Shown: piece by piece, positions 51,919 to 60,959 of the stretch
Layout: each line of letters starts with the position of its first letter
How positions within the stretch are numbered: the first letter of the stretch is position 1
Source of the DNA: Mycolicibacillus koreensis
GTDB lineage: Bacteria; Actinomycetota; Actinomycetes; Mycobacteriales; Mycobacteriaceae
Direction of reading: 5' to 3'
DNA length: 64,000 nucleotides
NCBI RefSeq assembly: GCF_002104795.1
Contig: NZ_NCXO01000017.1
Location: 1-64,000 of the forward strand
Notes under the pieces: generated by a model
Databases searched by the model: none
Told to the model about the DNA's origin: nothing
What the model saw: the letters and a program-made list of their open reading frames with translations, nothing else
Translations under genes and position numbers: made by a program

Positions 51919-53165
51919 GTGACACACCCGAGGACCAGCCGACGCGGCCGATCTCGGTGGCCGAGCTGTTGGCCCGGCACGGCAACATCGGGTCCCCGCC
52001 GGTCACCGGCCGCAAGCGGCGCCGCCGCGGCAACGCCGACGCGGTGTCGGTCGCCGAGCTGACCGGGGAGATCCCGGTGATCCGCGACACCGACGAAGCG
52101 CCCGCAGAGCCTGGAGACACCGCTGAGGCCCCCGAGAAGGAGTCTCGGCACGCGTCGGACGCCGAGTCCCGCGAAACCGAAACCCCGGACCGTGACGAGG
52201 CCGACCGTGACCAGGCCGACCATGACCAGGTCGACCGCGACGACGCGGCCGCCGCGGCCCGCCCCGCGGCGACTGATCGGCGCGATGACCCGGTGCGGTT
52301 CTCCGAGCCGCAGCCGCGCTGGCCGCAGTCCGCGCCCCACACCCCGGCGAAGACCGGCCCGCAGCGCAGCCCGCACCCGTTGCCGGACCGCAAAGCCGAT
52401 CAGCGCTTCGACGACGAAGAGGACGACGCGGTCGCGGACTCCGATGCCGAGCAGATGAGTCCCGACCCGGTCGACGTGTTCCCGGCGGTCTCGATGGCCG
52501 ACCTGGGTCTCGGCGCCGACACCGACGAGGACCTGTCGGTCGATGACGAGCACACCGACACCGAGGAGGCAGAGGCGCCCGCCCGGCCGGCCAAACGCGG
52601 CCTGCTCGGAGGGCTTCGCAGCCGGTTCGCTCGCGGTGCCGGGCGCGACGCGGATTCCGACAACGCGACGCTCCGCGAGGACCCTGCGCCGACCGTCGAC
52701 GACTCGGACGAGGACCCGGACACGCGCCACGCGGCGATCGCGGTGGACACCGACGAGGACCGCGACTTCGAGGACCTCAAGGACGCCGAGGACGCCGAGG
52801 ACGCCGAGGACGCCGAGGACAGCGGGGACGCCGCCGACGCCGAGGACAGCGGGGACGTCGAGGACGGCCTCTGGGAGGACGAGCACCAGCCCGAGTCGCT
52901 GGTCACGCGGACCGTCCGCGGTATCTGGGTGGTGGTGCAGTCCCTGCTGGCGGTCGCCTTCGGGGCCGGGTTGTTCATCGCGTTCGATCAGCTCTGGCGG
53001 TGGAACAGTGTGGTGGCGTTGGTGTTGACCGCGCTGGTCACTCTCGGGCTGGTCGGCGCAGTCCAAGCGGTGCGCAAGACCGCCGACATCACCAGCACGC
53101 TGATCGCGGTGGCGGTCGGGCTGTTGGTGACGTTGGGCCCGCTCGTCTTGTGGCTGTCGGGCTAG
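51915..53165 (+). CDS. Acidic membrane protein, Rv0497-like
   Basis: A 416-residue protein, translationally coupled to ppx. The first 320 residues are hydrophilic and strongly acidic, opening with a conserved PISVAELLARHG-type motif that recurs at the VSVAELTGEIPVI segment. The last 85 residues hold three membrane segments. A run of near-identical nine-base codon triplets (EDA) makes a repeat at about residues 289-316. Its role is unknown; position suggests a link with polyphosphate or cell-envelope control. Confidence 0.85.
   Translation: MSDTPEDQPTRPISVAELLARHGNIGSPPVTGRKRRRRGNADAVSVAELTGEIPVIRDTDEAPAEPGDTAEAPEKESRHASDAESRETETPDRDEADRDQADHDQVDRDDAAAAARPAATDRRDDPVRFSEPQPRWPQSAPHTPAKTGPQRSPHPLPDRKADQRFDDEEDDAVADSDAEQMSPDPVDVFPAVSMADLGLGADTDEDLSVDDEHTDTEEAEAPARPAKRGLLGGLRSRFARGAGRDADSDNATLREDPAPTVDDSDEDPDTRHAAIAVDTDEDRDFEDLKDAEDAEDAEDAEDSGDAADAEDSGDVEDGLWEDEHQPESLVTRTVRGIWVVVQSLLAVAFGAGLFIAFDQLWRWNSVVALVLTALVTLGLVGAVQAVRKTADITSTLIAVAVGLLVTLGPLVLWLSG
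52779..52862 (+). repeat. Nine-base in-frame tandem repeat (GAGGACGCC) encoding Glu-Asp-Ala
   Basis: Four near-identical units (AAGGACGCC then three GAGGACGCC) followed by degenerate units (GAGGACAGC, GGGGACGCC, GCCGACGCC and so on) within the Rv0497-like gene. In-frame copy-number change would alter only the length of an acidic linker. Confidence 0.75.
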
Positions 53166-53184
53166 TCGGCCCGCCGAGGCGACC

Positions 53185-54027
53185 GTGCGTCCTGCCATCA
53201 AAGTTGGCCTCTCGACGGCCTCGGTCTACCCGCTGAAGACCGAGGCCGCCTTCGAGTATGCGGCCCGGCTCGGCTACGACGGTGTCGAGTTGATGGTCTG
53301 GGCCGAGTCGGTCAGCCAGGACATCGCCGCGGTGGCCAAGCTCTCCCGTCGTTACCGGGTGCCGGTGCTGTCGGTGCACGCGCCGTGCCTGCTGATCTCC
53401 CAACGGGTCTGGGGCGCCAACCCGGTGCGCAAACTGGAGCGCAGCGTGCGCGCCGCCGAACAACTCGGCGCCCAAACCGTCGTGGTGCATCCCCCGTTCC
53501 GCTGGCAGCGGCGCTACGCGGACGGATTCAGCGACCAGGTGGCCGAGCTGGAGGAGCGCAGCGAGGTGATGGTCGCCGTGGAGAACATGTTCCCGTTCCG
53601 CGCCGACCGGCTGTTCGGGGCCGAGCAGTCCCTGGAACGGATGCGACGGCGCGGCGGCGGGCCGGGCGCGGCGATCTCGGCGTTCGCGCCGTCCTACAAC
53701 CCGTTGGACGGCGACCACACCCACTACACACTCGACCTGTCGCACACCGCGACCGCCGGCACCGATGCGGTGGCGATGGCCGAGGCGATGGGATCGGGAC
53801 TGGTGCACCTGCACCTGTGCGACGGCAACGGCCTGCCCGCTGATGAGCACCTGGTCCCCGGGCGCGGCACCCAGCCGACCGTGGAGGTTTGCCAGATGTT
53901 GGCGGCCAGCGACTTCACCGGCCATGTGGTGCTGGAGGTCACCACCTCCCAGGCCCGCACCAGCCAGGAGCGAGAGGCACTGCTGGTGGAATCGTTGGAG
54001 TTCGCCCGCACCCACCTGATGCGCTGA
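53185..54027 (+). CDS. Sugar phosphate isomerase/epimerase family (TIM barrel), Rv0498-like
   Basis: A 280-residue protein of the xylose isomerase-like TIM-barrel superfamily (PF01261). GLSTASVYP opens strand 1; VPVLSVHAPC, VVVHPPF, MVAVENMFP and LHLCDGNG are strand-end motifs with Glu, His and Asp that could bind a metal. The start is a GTG at 53185. It lies 20 bp after the Rv0497-like gene and belongs to the same run. Reaction unknown. Confidence 0.85.
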   Translation: MRPAIKVGLSTASVYPLKTEAAFEYAARLGYDGVELMVWAESVSQDIAAVAKLSRRYRVPVLSVHAPCLLISQRVWGANPVRKLERSVRAAEQLGAQTVVVHPPFRWQRRYADGFSDQVAELEERSEVMVAVENMFPFRADRLFGAEQSLERMRRRGGGPGAAISAFAPSYNPLDGDHTHYTLDLSHTATAGTDAVAMAEAMGSGLVHLHLCDGNGLPADEHLVPGRGTQPTVEVCQMLAASDFTGHVVLEVTTSQARTSQEREALLVESLEFARTHLMR

Positions 54028-54055
54028 TCGGCGCGGCCCGCCCGGAAAGGACACG

Positions 54056-54901
54056 ATGGACCCCTCGGCACTGTTCAGCGACGCGATGCGGCTGATCCCG
54101 CTGAGCGAGGGCCCCGACCCGGCGGAGGCGTGGTTCGGCGGGGAACTCAACGAGCATTGGACGATCGGCCCGAAGGTGCACGGCGGCGCGATGCTGGCGT
54201 TGTGCGCCAACGCCGCGCGCACCGCCCTGGAGGCGTCCCCCGAGGGCCCCATTCAGCCGGTGGCGGTCTCCGGCAGCTTCCTGCGGGCCCCGGACCCCGG
54301 CGCGCTGCAGCTGCGCACCCTGGTGCGCAAACGCGGCCGACGGGTCAGCGTCGTCGACGTCGAACTCGGCCAGGACGGGCGCACCGCGGTGCATGCGGTG
54401 GTCACCCTCGGTGAACCCGAACACGACGCCCCGCCGCTGCTATCGGTCAACCCGATCCCGGCGTTGATGACACCGGAGCCGCCGCCGGGGCTGGCCCCGA
54501 TCGGCCCCGGGCACCCGATGGCCGACATCGTCCACCTGGCCCACGGCTGCGACATCCGCCCGGCGCTGACCACCCTGGCGCCGCGGTCCGACGGTGGGCC
54601 GCCGGTGATCGAGATGTGGATGCGGCCCAAGGGGGCCGCCCCCGACGTGCTGTTCGCGCTGCTGTGCGGCGACGCCTCGGCTCCGGTGACGATGGCCCTG
54701 CAGCGGCCCGGCTGGGCGCCGACGGTGCAGCTCACCGCCTATCTGCGGGGCATGCCCGCCGACGGCTGGCTGCGGGTCATCTGCACCACCACCGAGGTGG
54801 GTGCGGACTGGTTCGACGAGGACCACCTGGTGGTCGACTGCCGTGGCCGCATCGTCGCCCAGACCCGCCAGCTGGCGATGGTGCCCGCCCCGCCCGTCTA
54901 G
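54056..54901 (+). CDS. Acyl-CoA thioesterase-like protein (double hotdog), Rv0499-like
   Basis: A 281-residue protein of the thioesterase-like superfamily. The N-terminal hotdog has GPKVHGGAMLALCANA and PVAVSGSFLRAPDPG; the C-terminal one has LTAYLRGMPADGWLRV and ...VVDCRGRIVAQTRQLAM, as in TesB-like enzymes. ATG 54056 has GAAAGGAC upstream. Likely an acyl-CoA thioesterase, or a related protein that has lost activity; no catalytic test is possible here. Confidence 0.82.
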   Translation: MDPSALFSDAMRLIPLSEGPDPAEAWFGGELNEHWTIGPKVHGGAMLALCANAARTALEASPEGPIQPVAVSGSFLRAPDPGALQLRTLVRKRGRRVSVVDVELGQDGRTAVHAVVTLGEPEHDAPPLLSVNPIPALMTPEPPPGLAPIGPGHPMADIVHLAHGCDIRPALTTLAPRSDGGPPVIEMWMRPKGAAPDVLFALLCGDASAPVTMALQRPGWAPTVQLTAYLRGMPADGWLRVICTTTEVGADWFDEDHLVVDCRGRIVAQTRQLAMVPAPPV

Positions 54902-54978
54902 GCGCGGTCGCCCGTGCGCCCGTGCGGCTGCGAGCCAGCTAGCTTGCGGGCCAGCACGCCCGCGATCCCGTGCGCCCG

Positions 54979-55034
54979 CGAACGTGAAGCCAGGTTCACG
55001 CTCGGTGTCGAACGTGAACCTGGCTTCACGCTCG
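54979..55034. repeat. Two copies of a 26-bp palindromic repeat before proC
   Basis: CGAACGTGAAGCCAGGTTCACGCTCG-type units lie at 54979-55004 and 55009-55034. Each is nearly palindromic and the second is the inverted form of the first with two differences. GTGAA...TTCAC hairpins of this kind recur in mycobacterial intergenic DNA. The rest of 54902-55162 shows no gene. Confidence 0.7.
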
Positions 55035-55162
55035 GCGGGGGGCCGCTGGGCGGGGTACCGCGGGGCGCGAATGGCGCCGCTCGGCGAGCACGGCCCGGCG
55101 GGGGCGCCGCTGGGCGCGAGTACGGGCGGTGTCCTGCCGCGCCCGCGGCGGGGATGTCTGCC

Positions 55163-56032
55163 ATGCTTGCGGCCATGGCCAGAATTGCGATCATCGGCGT
55201 CGGGAACATGGGTGAAGCGCTGCTGTCGGGGCTGCTACGCAGCGGGCGGCAGGTCAAAGACCTGGTGGTCGTGGAGACCAGGCCCGAACGCGCGCAGTAC
55301 CTCACCGAGACCTACGCGGTGCTGGTCGCCCCGCTCGCCGACGCGGTGGAGACCGCCGACTTCATCCTGGTCGCGGTCAAACCCCAGCACGTCGACGCGG
55401 TGATCGCCCAGGCGGCCGCCGCGATCACCGCCTCCGACCACAGCGGCGAACAGGTGATCGTCACCGTCGCCGCCGGCATCCCCAGCGCCCAACTGGAGAC
55501 CAAGCTGCCCGCCGGCACCCCGGTGGTGCGGGTCATGCCCAACACTCCCGCACAGGTCGGCGCCGGGGTCAGCGTGCTCTGCGCGGGGCGGTTCGCCACC
55601 GCCGAGCAACTCGACGAGGTCGCCGCGCTGTTCAAGGCGGTGGGCCGGGTGCTGGTGGTGCCGGAGAACCAGATGGATGCGGTGACCGCGGTCTCCGGGT
55701 CGGGGCCCGCCTACTTTTTCTTGATGATCGAGGCGCTTGTCGACGCCGCGGTCGCCGCCGGTCTGACCCGGGCGGTGGCCACCGATCTGGCCGTGCAGAC
55801 CATGGCCGGGGCCGCCGAGATGTTGCTCGACCGGTTGGAGAACCCCGACTCCGCCGCGGCGGCCGGCCTGGACACCAGCGCGGTGCAGCTGCGCGCCATG
55901 GTCACCTCGCCCGGCGGCACCACCGCGGTTGCGCTGCGCGAACTCGAGCGGGCGGGGCTGCGCAGTGCCGTCGACGCCGCCGTTCAGGCCGCAAAAACCC
56001 ACTCTGAGCAGGTAAGAGTTACAAGCGAGTAA
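55163..56032 (+). CDS. proC: Pyrroline-5-carboxylate reductase
   Basis: A 289-residue ProC, last step of proline synthesis (P5C + NAD(P)H to proline), cytosolic. Rossmann motif GVGNMGEALL near the start, AVKPQ in strand 4, MPNTPA, and the C-terminal signature SGSGPAYFF...TSPGGTT. Start ATG 55163 (MLAAMARI) matches the M. tuberculosis start MLFGMARI; ATGs at 55154 and 55175 are close alternatives. Confidence 0.94.
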   Translation: MLAAMARIAIIGVGNMGEALLSGLLRSGRQVKDLVVVETRPERAQYLTETYAVLVAPLADAVETADFILVAVKPQHVDAVIAQAAAAITASDHSGEQVIVTVAAGIPSAQLETKLPAGTPVVRVMPNTPAQVGAGVSVLCAGRFATAEQLDEVAALFKAVGRVLVVPENQMDAVTAVSGSGPAYFFLMIEALVDAAVAAGLTRAVATDLAVQTMAGAAEMLLDRLENPDSAAAAGLDTSAVQLRAMVTSPGGTTAVALRELERAGLRSAVDAAVQAAKTHSEQVRVTSE

Positions 56033-56048
56033 TTCATAAGTTTTACTC
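56027..56048 (+). terminator. Weak stem-loop at the end of proC
   Basis: GAGTAA and TTACTC pair across a 10-base loop, starting in the stop codon. The stem is only 6 bp and A/T-rich, so it may not terminate. The AT-rich spacer after it (to 56173) likely holds the promoter of the next gene. Confidence 0.3.
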
Positions 56049-56173
56049 TCAAATACCCCACACCCGTCGCAGTAACCCCATTGGTACCGCTATTCTCCTG
56101 GGGAGTATGTGTACGTGAGGCCCGCGGAGGGGAAGCCGTCGGGACTGCGTACGCCTGATTGGATTGGGTTGCG

Positions 56174-56437
56174 ATGACGTCAATGAACGGGCCGTCGGCG
56201 CGGGATTCGGCTAGTGGCAAACCGGCACGGGATTCCGCAGCGCCGGAGGGCCAGCAGGGTCGGACACAGTTTCTGACGGTGGCCGAAGTGGCCGCACTAA
56301 TGCGAGTTTCGAAGATGACCGTGTACCGCCTGGTGCACAACGGTGAGCTGCCCGCGGTGCGGGTCGGCCGGTCGTTCCGGGTGCACGCCAAGGCCGTGCA
56401 CGATCTGTTGGAGAGCTCCTTCTTCGACGCCGGATAG
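56174..56437 (+). CDS. Small MerR/excisionase-like helix-turn-helix protein, Rv0500A-like
   Basis: An 87-residue DNA-binding protein of the excisionase-type winged-helix family (HTH_17). The core is LTVAEVAALMRVSKMTVYRL, followed by VGRSFRVHAKAV. ATG 56174 matches the start expected from the M. tuberculosis homologue. A typical single-domain regulator rather than a phage excisionase in this conserved chromosomal place. Confidence 0.9.
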   Translation: MTSMNGPSARDSASGKPARDSAAPEGQQGRTQFLTVAEVAALMRVSKMTVYRLVHNGELPAVRVGRSFRVHAKAVHDLLESSFFDAG

Positions 56438-56476
56438 CACAACCGGGTCGCGGGGCGTCACGCCACGCAGCTGGAT

Positions 56477-56509
56477 CCCGGGGGCGGTTCGCCACACGGC
56501 GCCCCCGGG
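56477..56509 (+). terminator. Strong stem-loop terminator after the Rv0500A-like gene
   Basis: CCCGGGGGCG and CGCCCCCGGG form a perfect 10-bp stem around a 13-base loop, 40 bp after the stop, followed by CGCTTTGG. Confidence 0.75.
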
Positions 56510-56632
56510 CGCTTTGGTGTGCGCGGGGCAGGCAGCGCGGTGTGCGGTTTTTCCTTCCGTGCATCCGCTTGGGTAAAGTGACCGGGTCCAAACTTCAAGC
56601 CGGTCACGGGCAGGATGTAGGTAGCAGGTCTT

Positions 56633-56734
56633 ATGGGTTCAGTAGTCAAGAAGCGACGCAAGCGCATGTCGAAGAAGAAGCACCGCAAGCTGCTTCGTCG
56701 CACCCGGGTCCAGCGCAGAAAACTCGGCAAGTAG
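56633..56734 (+). CDS. bS22: Ribosomal protein bS22 (33 residues), Rv0500B-like
   Basis: A tiny, extremely basic protein: [12 protein letters not shown], then [14 protein letters not shown], then QRRKLGK. It matches the mycobacterial ribosomal protein bS22, which has been seen near the decoding centre in mycobacterial ribosome structures. Often missed by gene finders because of its length. Two stop-flanked ends and the highly conserved composition support it. It has its own terminator at 56745-56769. Confidence 0.93.
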   Translation: MGSVVKKRRKRMSKKKHRKLLRRTRVQRRKLGK

Positions 56735-56744
56735 TCCGGCGACA

Positions 56745-56769
56745 GCCCCGCGGGTCCGCCGCGCGGGGC
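56745..56769 (+). terminator. Stem-loop terminator after bS22
   Basis: GCCCCGCG and CGCGGGGC form an 8-bp stem around nine bases, 10 bp after the bS22 stop. No T-run. Confidence 0.65.
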
Positions 56770-56775
56770 CCCCGG

Positions 56776-56826
56776 GGCATAACCGCCCCTCGGGCATAAC
56801 CGTGCGGCAGGCATAACCGTGCGGCG
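56776..56826 (+). repeat. Three tandem 17-bp repeats upstream of galE2-like gene
   Basis: GGCATAACCG begins at 56776, 56793 and 56810, an exact 17-bp period; units two and three differ at one base (GGCATAACCGTGCGGCA/G). They end 22 bp before the GTG of the next gene, so they could be binding sites or a small variable-number repeat. Confidence 0.7.
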
Positions 56827-56848
56827 GGCGCCCCATTAGGCTGACCGC

Positions 56849-57931
56849 GTGAGTTCGCCCGGGCCCCCGACCGACACCAGCGACACCCCGCACTACCCGA
56901 AGGTGGTGCTGGTCACCGGTGCCTGCCGGTTCCTGGGCGGGTATTTGACCGCCCGGCTGGCGCAGAACCCGCTGATCAACCGGATCATCGCGGTCGACGC
57001 GGTCGCCCCCAGCAAGGATCTGCTGCGACGGATGGGCCGTGCGGAGTTCGTGCGCGCCGACATCCGCAACCCGTTCATCGCCAAAGTCATCCGCAACGGC
57101 GAGGTCGACACCGTCGTGCACGCCGCCGCCGCGTCGTATGCGCCGCGGGCCGGTGCGGGCGCGGCGCTCAAAGAACTCAACGTGATGGGCGCGATGCAGC
57201 TGTTCGCCGCCTGCCAGAAGGCGCCCACGGTGCGGCGGGTGGTGCTGAAATCCACCTCGGAGATCTACGGCGCCAGCTCCCACGACCCGGTGATGTTCAC
57301 CGAGGACAGCACCAGTCACCGTCCGCTGGGGGAGGGCTTCGGCCGCGACAGCCTCGACATCGAGCGCTATGCGCGCGGCCTGGGCCGGCGCCGTCCCGAT
57401 ATCGCGGTCACCATCTTGCGGCTGGCCAACATGATCGGCCCGGCCATGGACACCACCCTGTCGCGGTTTCTGGCCGGCCCCGTGGTGCCCACGGTGTTCG
57501 GTCGCGACGCCCGGCTGCAACTGCTGCACGAGCAGGACGCGCTCGGCGCCCTGGAGCACGCCACCATGGCCGGCAAAGCCGGCACGTTCAACATCGGGGC
57601 CGCCGGGATCATCATGATGACCCAGGCGATCCAACGGGCCGGTCGCGTCCCGCTTCCCGTACCGGAGATGGGGCTGCGAGTGATAGATTCGCTGCGACGA
57701 GCCAATCGCTACAGCGAGATCAGTCGCGAACAATTCGACTACCTGAGCTACGGCCGAGTGATGGACATCACCCGCATGCGGACCGAACTCGGCTTCGAGC
57801 CCAAGTGGACCACCGTCGAGGCGTTCGATGACTACGTCAACGGTCGCGGATTGGCCTCGATCATCGATCCGGAGTGGGTACGCTCAATGGAGAATCGCAT
57901 CGTCGCGGTGGCGCAACGGTGGGGTCGTTGA
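56849..57931 (+). CDS. galE2: NAD-dependent epimerase/dehydratase, GalE2/Rv0501-like
   Basis: A 360-residue extended-SDR protein. GTG 56849 is used as the start. The NAD motif is atypical, TGACRFLGGYL, near residue 24; VVHAAAASYAPR follows. The usual YxxxK is replaced by DIERYARGL-type residues, so activity as a true UDP-glucose epimerase is doubtful. The same variant family is present in M. tuberculosis as Rv0501. It overlaps no neighbour; a promoter is likely among the 17-bp repeats. Confidence 0.85.
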   Translation: MSSPGPPTDTSDTPHYPKVVLVTGACRFLGGYLTARLAQNPLINRIIAVDAVAPSKDLLRRMGRAEFVRADIRNPFIAKVIRNGEVDTVVHAAAASYAPRAGAGAALKELNVMGAMQLFAACQKAPTVRRVVLKSTSEIYGASSHDPVMFTEDSTSHRPLGEGFGRDSLDIERYARGLGRRRPDIAVTILRLANMIGPAMDTTLSRFLAGPVVPTVFGRDARLQLLHEQDALGALEHATMAGKAGTFNIGAAGIIMMTQAIQRAGRVPLPVPEMGLRVIDSLRRANRYSEISREQFDYLSYGRVMDITRMRTELGFEPKWTTVEAFDDYVNGRGLASIIDPEWVRSMENRIVAVAQRWGR

Positions 57932-58015
57932 ACGGGGGCGTGGTCATCGCCATCGGTGAGAGCGGTTCGCACGGGCAACAACGGGCCAGACAGGCTGAAC
58001 TGGGGAGGTATCCGC

Positions 58016-59071
58016 GTGGCGGGTGAACGGAAGGCGAAAGTCATTCCGCTGCGCGCAGATTCGGGCCGGTCGGCTGCGCAGCGCCGAGCCGCCCAGCGTG
58101 CCGACGCGGCCCGCCAGCACCCGTCGCTGCTGTCGCGAGCCGGGCAGTGGCCGCCACCGGACCAACTCGCCGAGGTGGTCGGGGAGATCGACCGGCACCG
58201 TGACGCCGAGGACGACGTGGCCGCCCCCACCGAGTTGGCGCAGCGGATCTCCACGGTCGCGGATTTTCTGCGGCGCCGGATGACCGGGGACTACCGGGTC
58301 GACGAGTTCGGCTTCGACCCGCACTTCAACGAGAACGTCATCCTGCCGCTGCTGCGGCCGTGGTTCCGGTCCTGGTTCCGCGTGGAGGTCTCCGGCGTGG
58401 AGAACCTGCCCGACAGCGGCGCCGCCCTGGTGGTCGCCAACCACGCCGGCGTGCTGCCGGTCGACGGGCTGATGGCGTCGGTCGCCGTCCACGACGAGCA
58501 CCCGGCCCGGCGCAACCTGCGACTGCTCGCCGCCGACCTGGTGTTCGACCTGCCGGTGATCAGCCAGAGCGCCCGGATGGCCGGGCACACCATGGCGTGC
58601 ACCGCCGACGCGCAGCGACTGCTGGAGGCCGGCGAACTGACCGCGGTGTTCCCGGAGGGCTACAAGGGGCTGGGCAAACGCTTCCAGGACCGCTACAAGC
58701 TGCAGCGGTTCGGCCGCGGCGGATTCGTCTCGGCGGCGCTGCGCACCAAGGCACCGATCGTGCCGTGTTCGATCGTCGGGTCCGAGGAGATCTACCCGAT
58801 GGTCGCCGATTTGAAGCTGGTGGCCCGGCTGTTGGGGCTGCCGTATTTCCCGATCACCCCGCTGTTCCCGCTGGCCGGGGCCGCCGGGCTGCTGCCGCTA
58901 CCGTCGAAGTGGCACATCACGTTCGGTGAGCCGATCCCGACCGCCGACTACGACGAGGGCGCGGCCGACGACCCGATGGTCACCTTCGAGCTGACCGACC
59001 ACGTCCGCGAGACCATCCAGCAGACGCTGTACCGGCTGCTGGCCGGCCGGCGCAACGTGTTCTTCGGCTGA
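58016..59071 (+). CDS. Lysophospholipid/monoacylglycerol acyltransferase-like protein, Rv0502-like
   Basis: A 351-residue acyltransferase of the LPLAT superfamily. GTG 58016 with GGGGAGG eight bases upstream. The catalytic His block is NHAGVLPVDG (HX6D instead of the plain HX4D of PlsC), as in the MGAT-like subfamily; VFPEGYKGLGK is the FPEG motif. It probably moves acyl groups to glycerolipids at the membrane. An N-terminal basic, disordered stretch of about 95 residues precedes the enzyme fold. Confidence 0.88.
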   Translation: MAGERKAKVIPLRADSGRSAAQRRAAQRADAARQHPSLLSRAGQWPPPDQLAEVVGEIDRHRDAEDDVAAPTELAQRISTVADFLRRRMTGDYRVDEFGFDPHFNENVILPLLRPWFRSWFRVEVSGVENLPDSGAALVVANHAGVLPVDGLMASVAVHDEHPARRNLRLLAADLVFDLPVISQSARMAGHTMACTADAQRLLEAGELTAVFPEGYKGLGKRFQDRYKLQRFGRGGFVSAALRTKAPIVPCSIVGSEEIYPMVADLKLVARLLGLPYFPITPLFPLAGAAGLLPLPSKWHITFGEPIPTADYDEGAADDPMVTFELTDHVRETIQQTLYRLLAGRRNVFFG

Positions 59072-59101
59072 GGACCGATCGGCGAACCGACCCGGCGCGG
59101 A

Positions 59102-59632
59102 CTATTTCTTGGCGCGCATCGCCGCGATCGCGGCGACGGTGGCCTCCGCGTCGGCGTCCTGACGTGACGATTCACCGATCATGGTGACCACGCTGGTGAT
59201 GACCGGGTTGCCGTCGGCGTCACTGACCTCGCTGCGGATCTCGGTGATCACCGTGCCGTGCGATTCGAGCACCGAGTCCAGGTAGGTGTCGAAGTACAAC
59301 CGGTCCCCGTCGACCAGCGGCCGGTGGAAGGTGAACTTCTGGTCGCGGTGGAACACCCGGGCGATGTTGATCGGGATGTCGAACTTGGTGAAGATCTCCA
59401 ACTGCACTCGCCGACCGGCGACCGCCAGGAACGTCAGCGGGGCCACCACGGTGTCGTGGCCCGTCGCCTCGGCGTCCGCCTCGTTGAAGTGGCTCGGGTG
59501 GGTGTCTTTGACCGCCTCCGCGAACTCGCGGATCTTCTCCCGGCCCACCTCGAAGTAGTCGGGGTAGCGGTAGTGGGTGCCGATGATCCCATCGGCGGTT
59601 TCCAGCTGCGTTGCCATAGTCGGTGCCGTCAT
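59102..59632 (-). CDS. MaoC/hotdog dehydratase-like protein (HadA/C type), Rv0504c-like
   Basis: A 176-residue FAS1-type hotdog protein. [18 protein letters not shown] and [21 protein letters not shown] are the family's conserved blocks. In M. tuberculosis the HadA/HadC subunits that resemble it lack the catalytic His/Asp and pair with HadB. The hydratase His-Asp pair (DXXXXH) is not seen here, consistent with a partner subunit. Start ATG 59632; ATG 59617 is also possible. In M. tuberculosis cmaA2 lies between Rv0502 and this gene and is absent here. Confidence 0.85.
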   Translation of the reverse strand: MTAPTMATQLETADGIIGTHYRYPDYFEVGREKIREFAEAVKDTHPSHFNEADAEATGHDTVVAPLTFLAVAGRRVQLEIFTKFDIPINIARVFHRDQKFTFHRPLVDGDRLYFDTYLDSVLESHGTVITEIRSEVSDADGNPVITSVVTMIGESSRQDADAEATVAAIAAMRAKK

Positions 59633-59722
59633 CTCTCGGGGTCTGTGCTGGTAGTCAGCGGGCGCAGCTTATCAACCCCGCCGCGCACCCACCCAGTTGC
59701 GACCGATCGTGTGCGGGCCGGC

Positions 59723-60604
59723 TCAGTGCCGTCGGGACGCGGCGGCGGCCAGCGCTCCGCCGGCCGCGCCCAGCGCCAACGCCGAGGGCACCCCGATGCG
59801 CGCCGCCTTGCGGGCGGTGCGGAAGTCGCGGATCTCCCAGCCGTGCTTTCGGGCCAGGTCGCGCAACCGCGCATCGGGGTTGATCGCCACCGCGGTACCC
59901 ACCAGCGACAGCATCGGCAGGTCGTTGTGGCTGTCGGAGTAGGCGGTGCAGCGTTTGAGGTTCAGGCCCTCGCGGATGGCCAGCGAGCGCACCGCGTGCG
60001 CCTTGCCGGCGCCGTGCAGGATCTCACCGACCAGCCGGCCGGTGAACACCCCGTCGACCGATTCGGCGACGGTGCCCAGCGCGCCGGTCAGCCCCAGCCG
60101 ACGGGCGATGGTGGCCGCCAACTCGTAGGGGGTCGCGGTCACCAGCCACACCTGCTGACCGGCGTCGAGATGCATCTGGGCGAGGTCGCGGGTACCGGGC
60201 CAGATCTTGTCGGCGATCTGCTCGTCGTAGATCTCCTCGCCGAGTTCGGCGAGCTCGGCGGTGGTGCGGCCCTCGATGAACGCCAGCGCTTTGCGCCGGC
60301 CGGCGGCCACGTCGCCGCTGTTCTCCCAGCCGGTGAGCTGGAACTTGGCGTGGGCATACAGGAAACGCACCACGTCGCGGTAGGTGAAGAATTTCCGGGC
60401 CGCCAACCCGCGCCCGAAATGCACCATCGACGAGCCCTGCACCAGGGTGTTGTCGACGTCGAAGAAGGCGGCCGCGGTCAAATCAACCGGCGGCACGCCG
60501 CCGACGCCCTGTTCGTCGGGCTCCTCGGGGCCGGTGGTCAGGTCGACCAGCGCGCGTTCGGCGCTGGCGTTCCCGGCAGCGCTGTCGTGCTCGGGAGCGG
60601 CCAT
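59723..60604 (-). CDS. serB1: HAD-family phosphatase, SerB1-like
   Basis: A 293-residue HAD-superfamily phosphatase. ATG 60604 with AAAGGAGG six bases upstream. Motif [12 protein letters not shown] (near residue 48), VTATPYE as motif II and [10 protein letters not shown] as motif IV; GKAHAV gives the Lys. It was named phosphoserine phosphatase in M. tuberculosis (serB1), though its natural substrate is not secure; the group also includes PlsC-linked phosphatases. A short C-terminal hydrophobic patch ([15 protein letters not shown]) may touch the membrane. Confidence 0.9.
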   Translation of the reverse strand: MAAPEHDSAAGNASAERALVDLTTGPEEPDEQGVGGVPPVDLTAAAFFDVDNTLVQGSSMVHFGRGLAARKFFTYRDVVRFLYAHAKFQLTGWENSGDVAAGRRKALAFIEGRTTAELAELGEEIYDEQIADKIWPGTRDLAQMHLDAGQQVWLVTATPYELAATIARRLGLTGALGTVAESVDGVFTGRLVGEILHGAGKAHAVRSLAIREGLNLKRCTAYSDSHNDLPMLSLVGTAVAINPDARLRDLARKHGWEIRDFRTARKAARIGVPSALALGAAGGALAAAASRRH

Positions 60605-60701
60605 CACCAGCCTCCTTTCCTCGGTTGACGACGGTGCGCGCTCAACTTTATCCGGCGCGCGGTGTTGGCGGTGGGGACGAGACCGGTGCCACACTGGGGA
60701 G

Positions 60702-60959
60702 GTGAGCCGGCATCAGGTGCAGTTGTTGACCCGCGACGGGTGCGCGATGTGTGTGCGGGCCCAGAACCGGTTGGCCGAACTCGCCACCGAACTGGGGTTC
60801 GCGCTGGTCGCCACCGACGTCGACGCCGCGGCGGCGGCCGGTGATTCCGGTCTGCGCGCCGAGTACGGCGACCGGCTGCCGGTGATCCTGCTCGACGGCA
60901 CCGAACACAGCTACTGGGAGATCGACGAACCGCGGTTGCGGGCCGACCTGCAGCGATAG
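60702..60959 (+). CDS. Glutaredoxin-like protein (DUF836), Rv0508-like
   Basis: An 85-residue thioredoxin-fold protein with a CxxC redox site (DGCAMCVRA, near residue 11) and the cis-Pro segment [12 protein letters not shown] 60702 directly follows GGGGAG, so the exact start may differ (GTG 60717 is the other choice). The mmpS2 and mmpL2 genes found next to it in M. tuberculosis are absent. hemA follows after 112 bp. Confidence 0.85.
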   Translation: MSRHQVQLLTRDGCAMCVRAQNRLAELATELGFALVATDVDAAAAAGDSGLRAEYGDRLPVILLDGTEHSYWEIDEPRLRADLQR

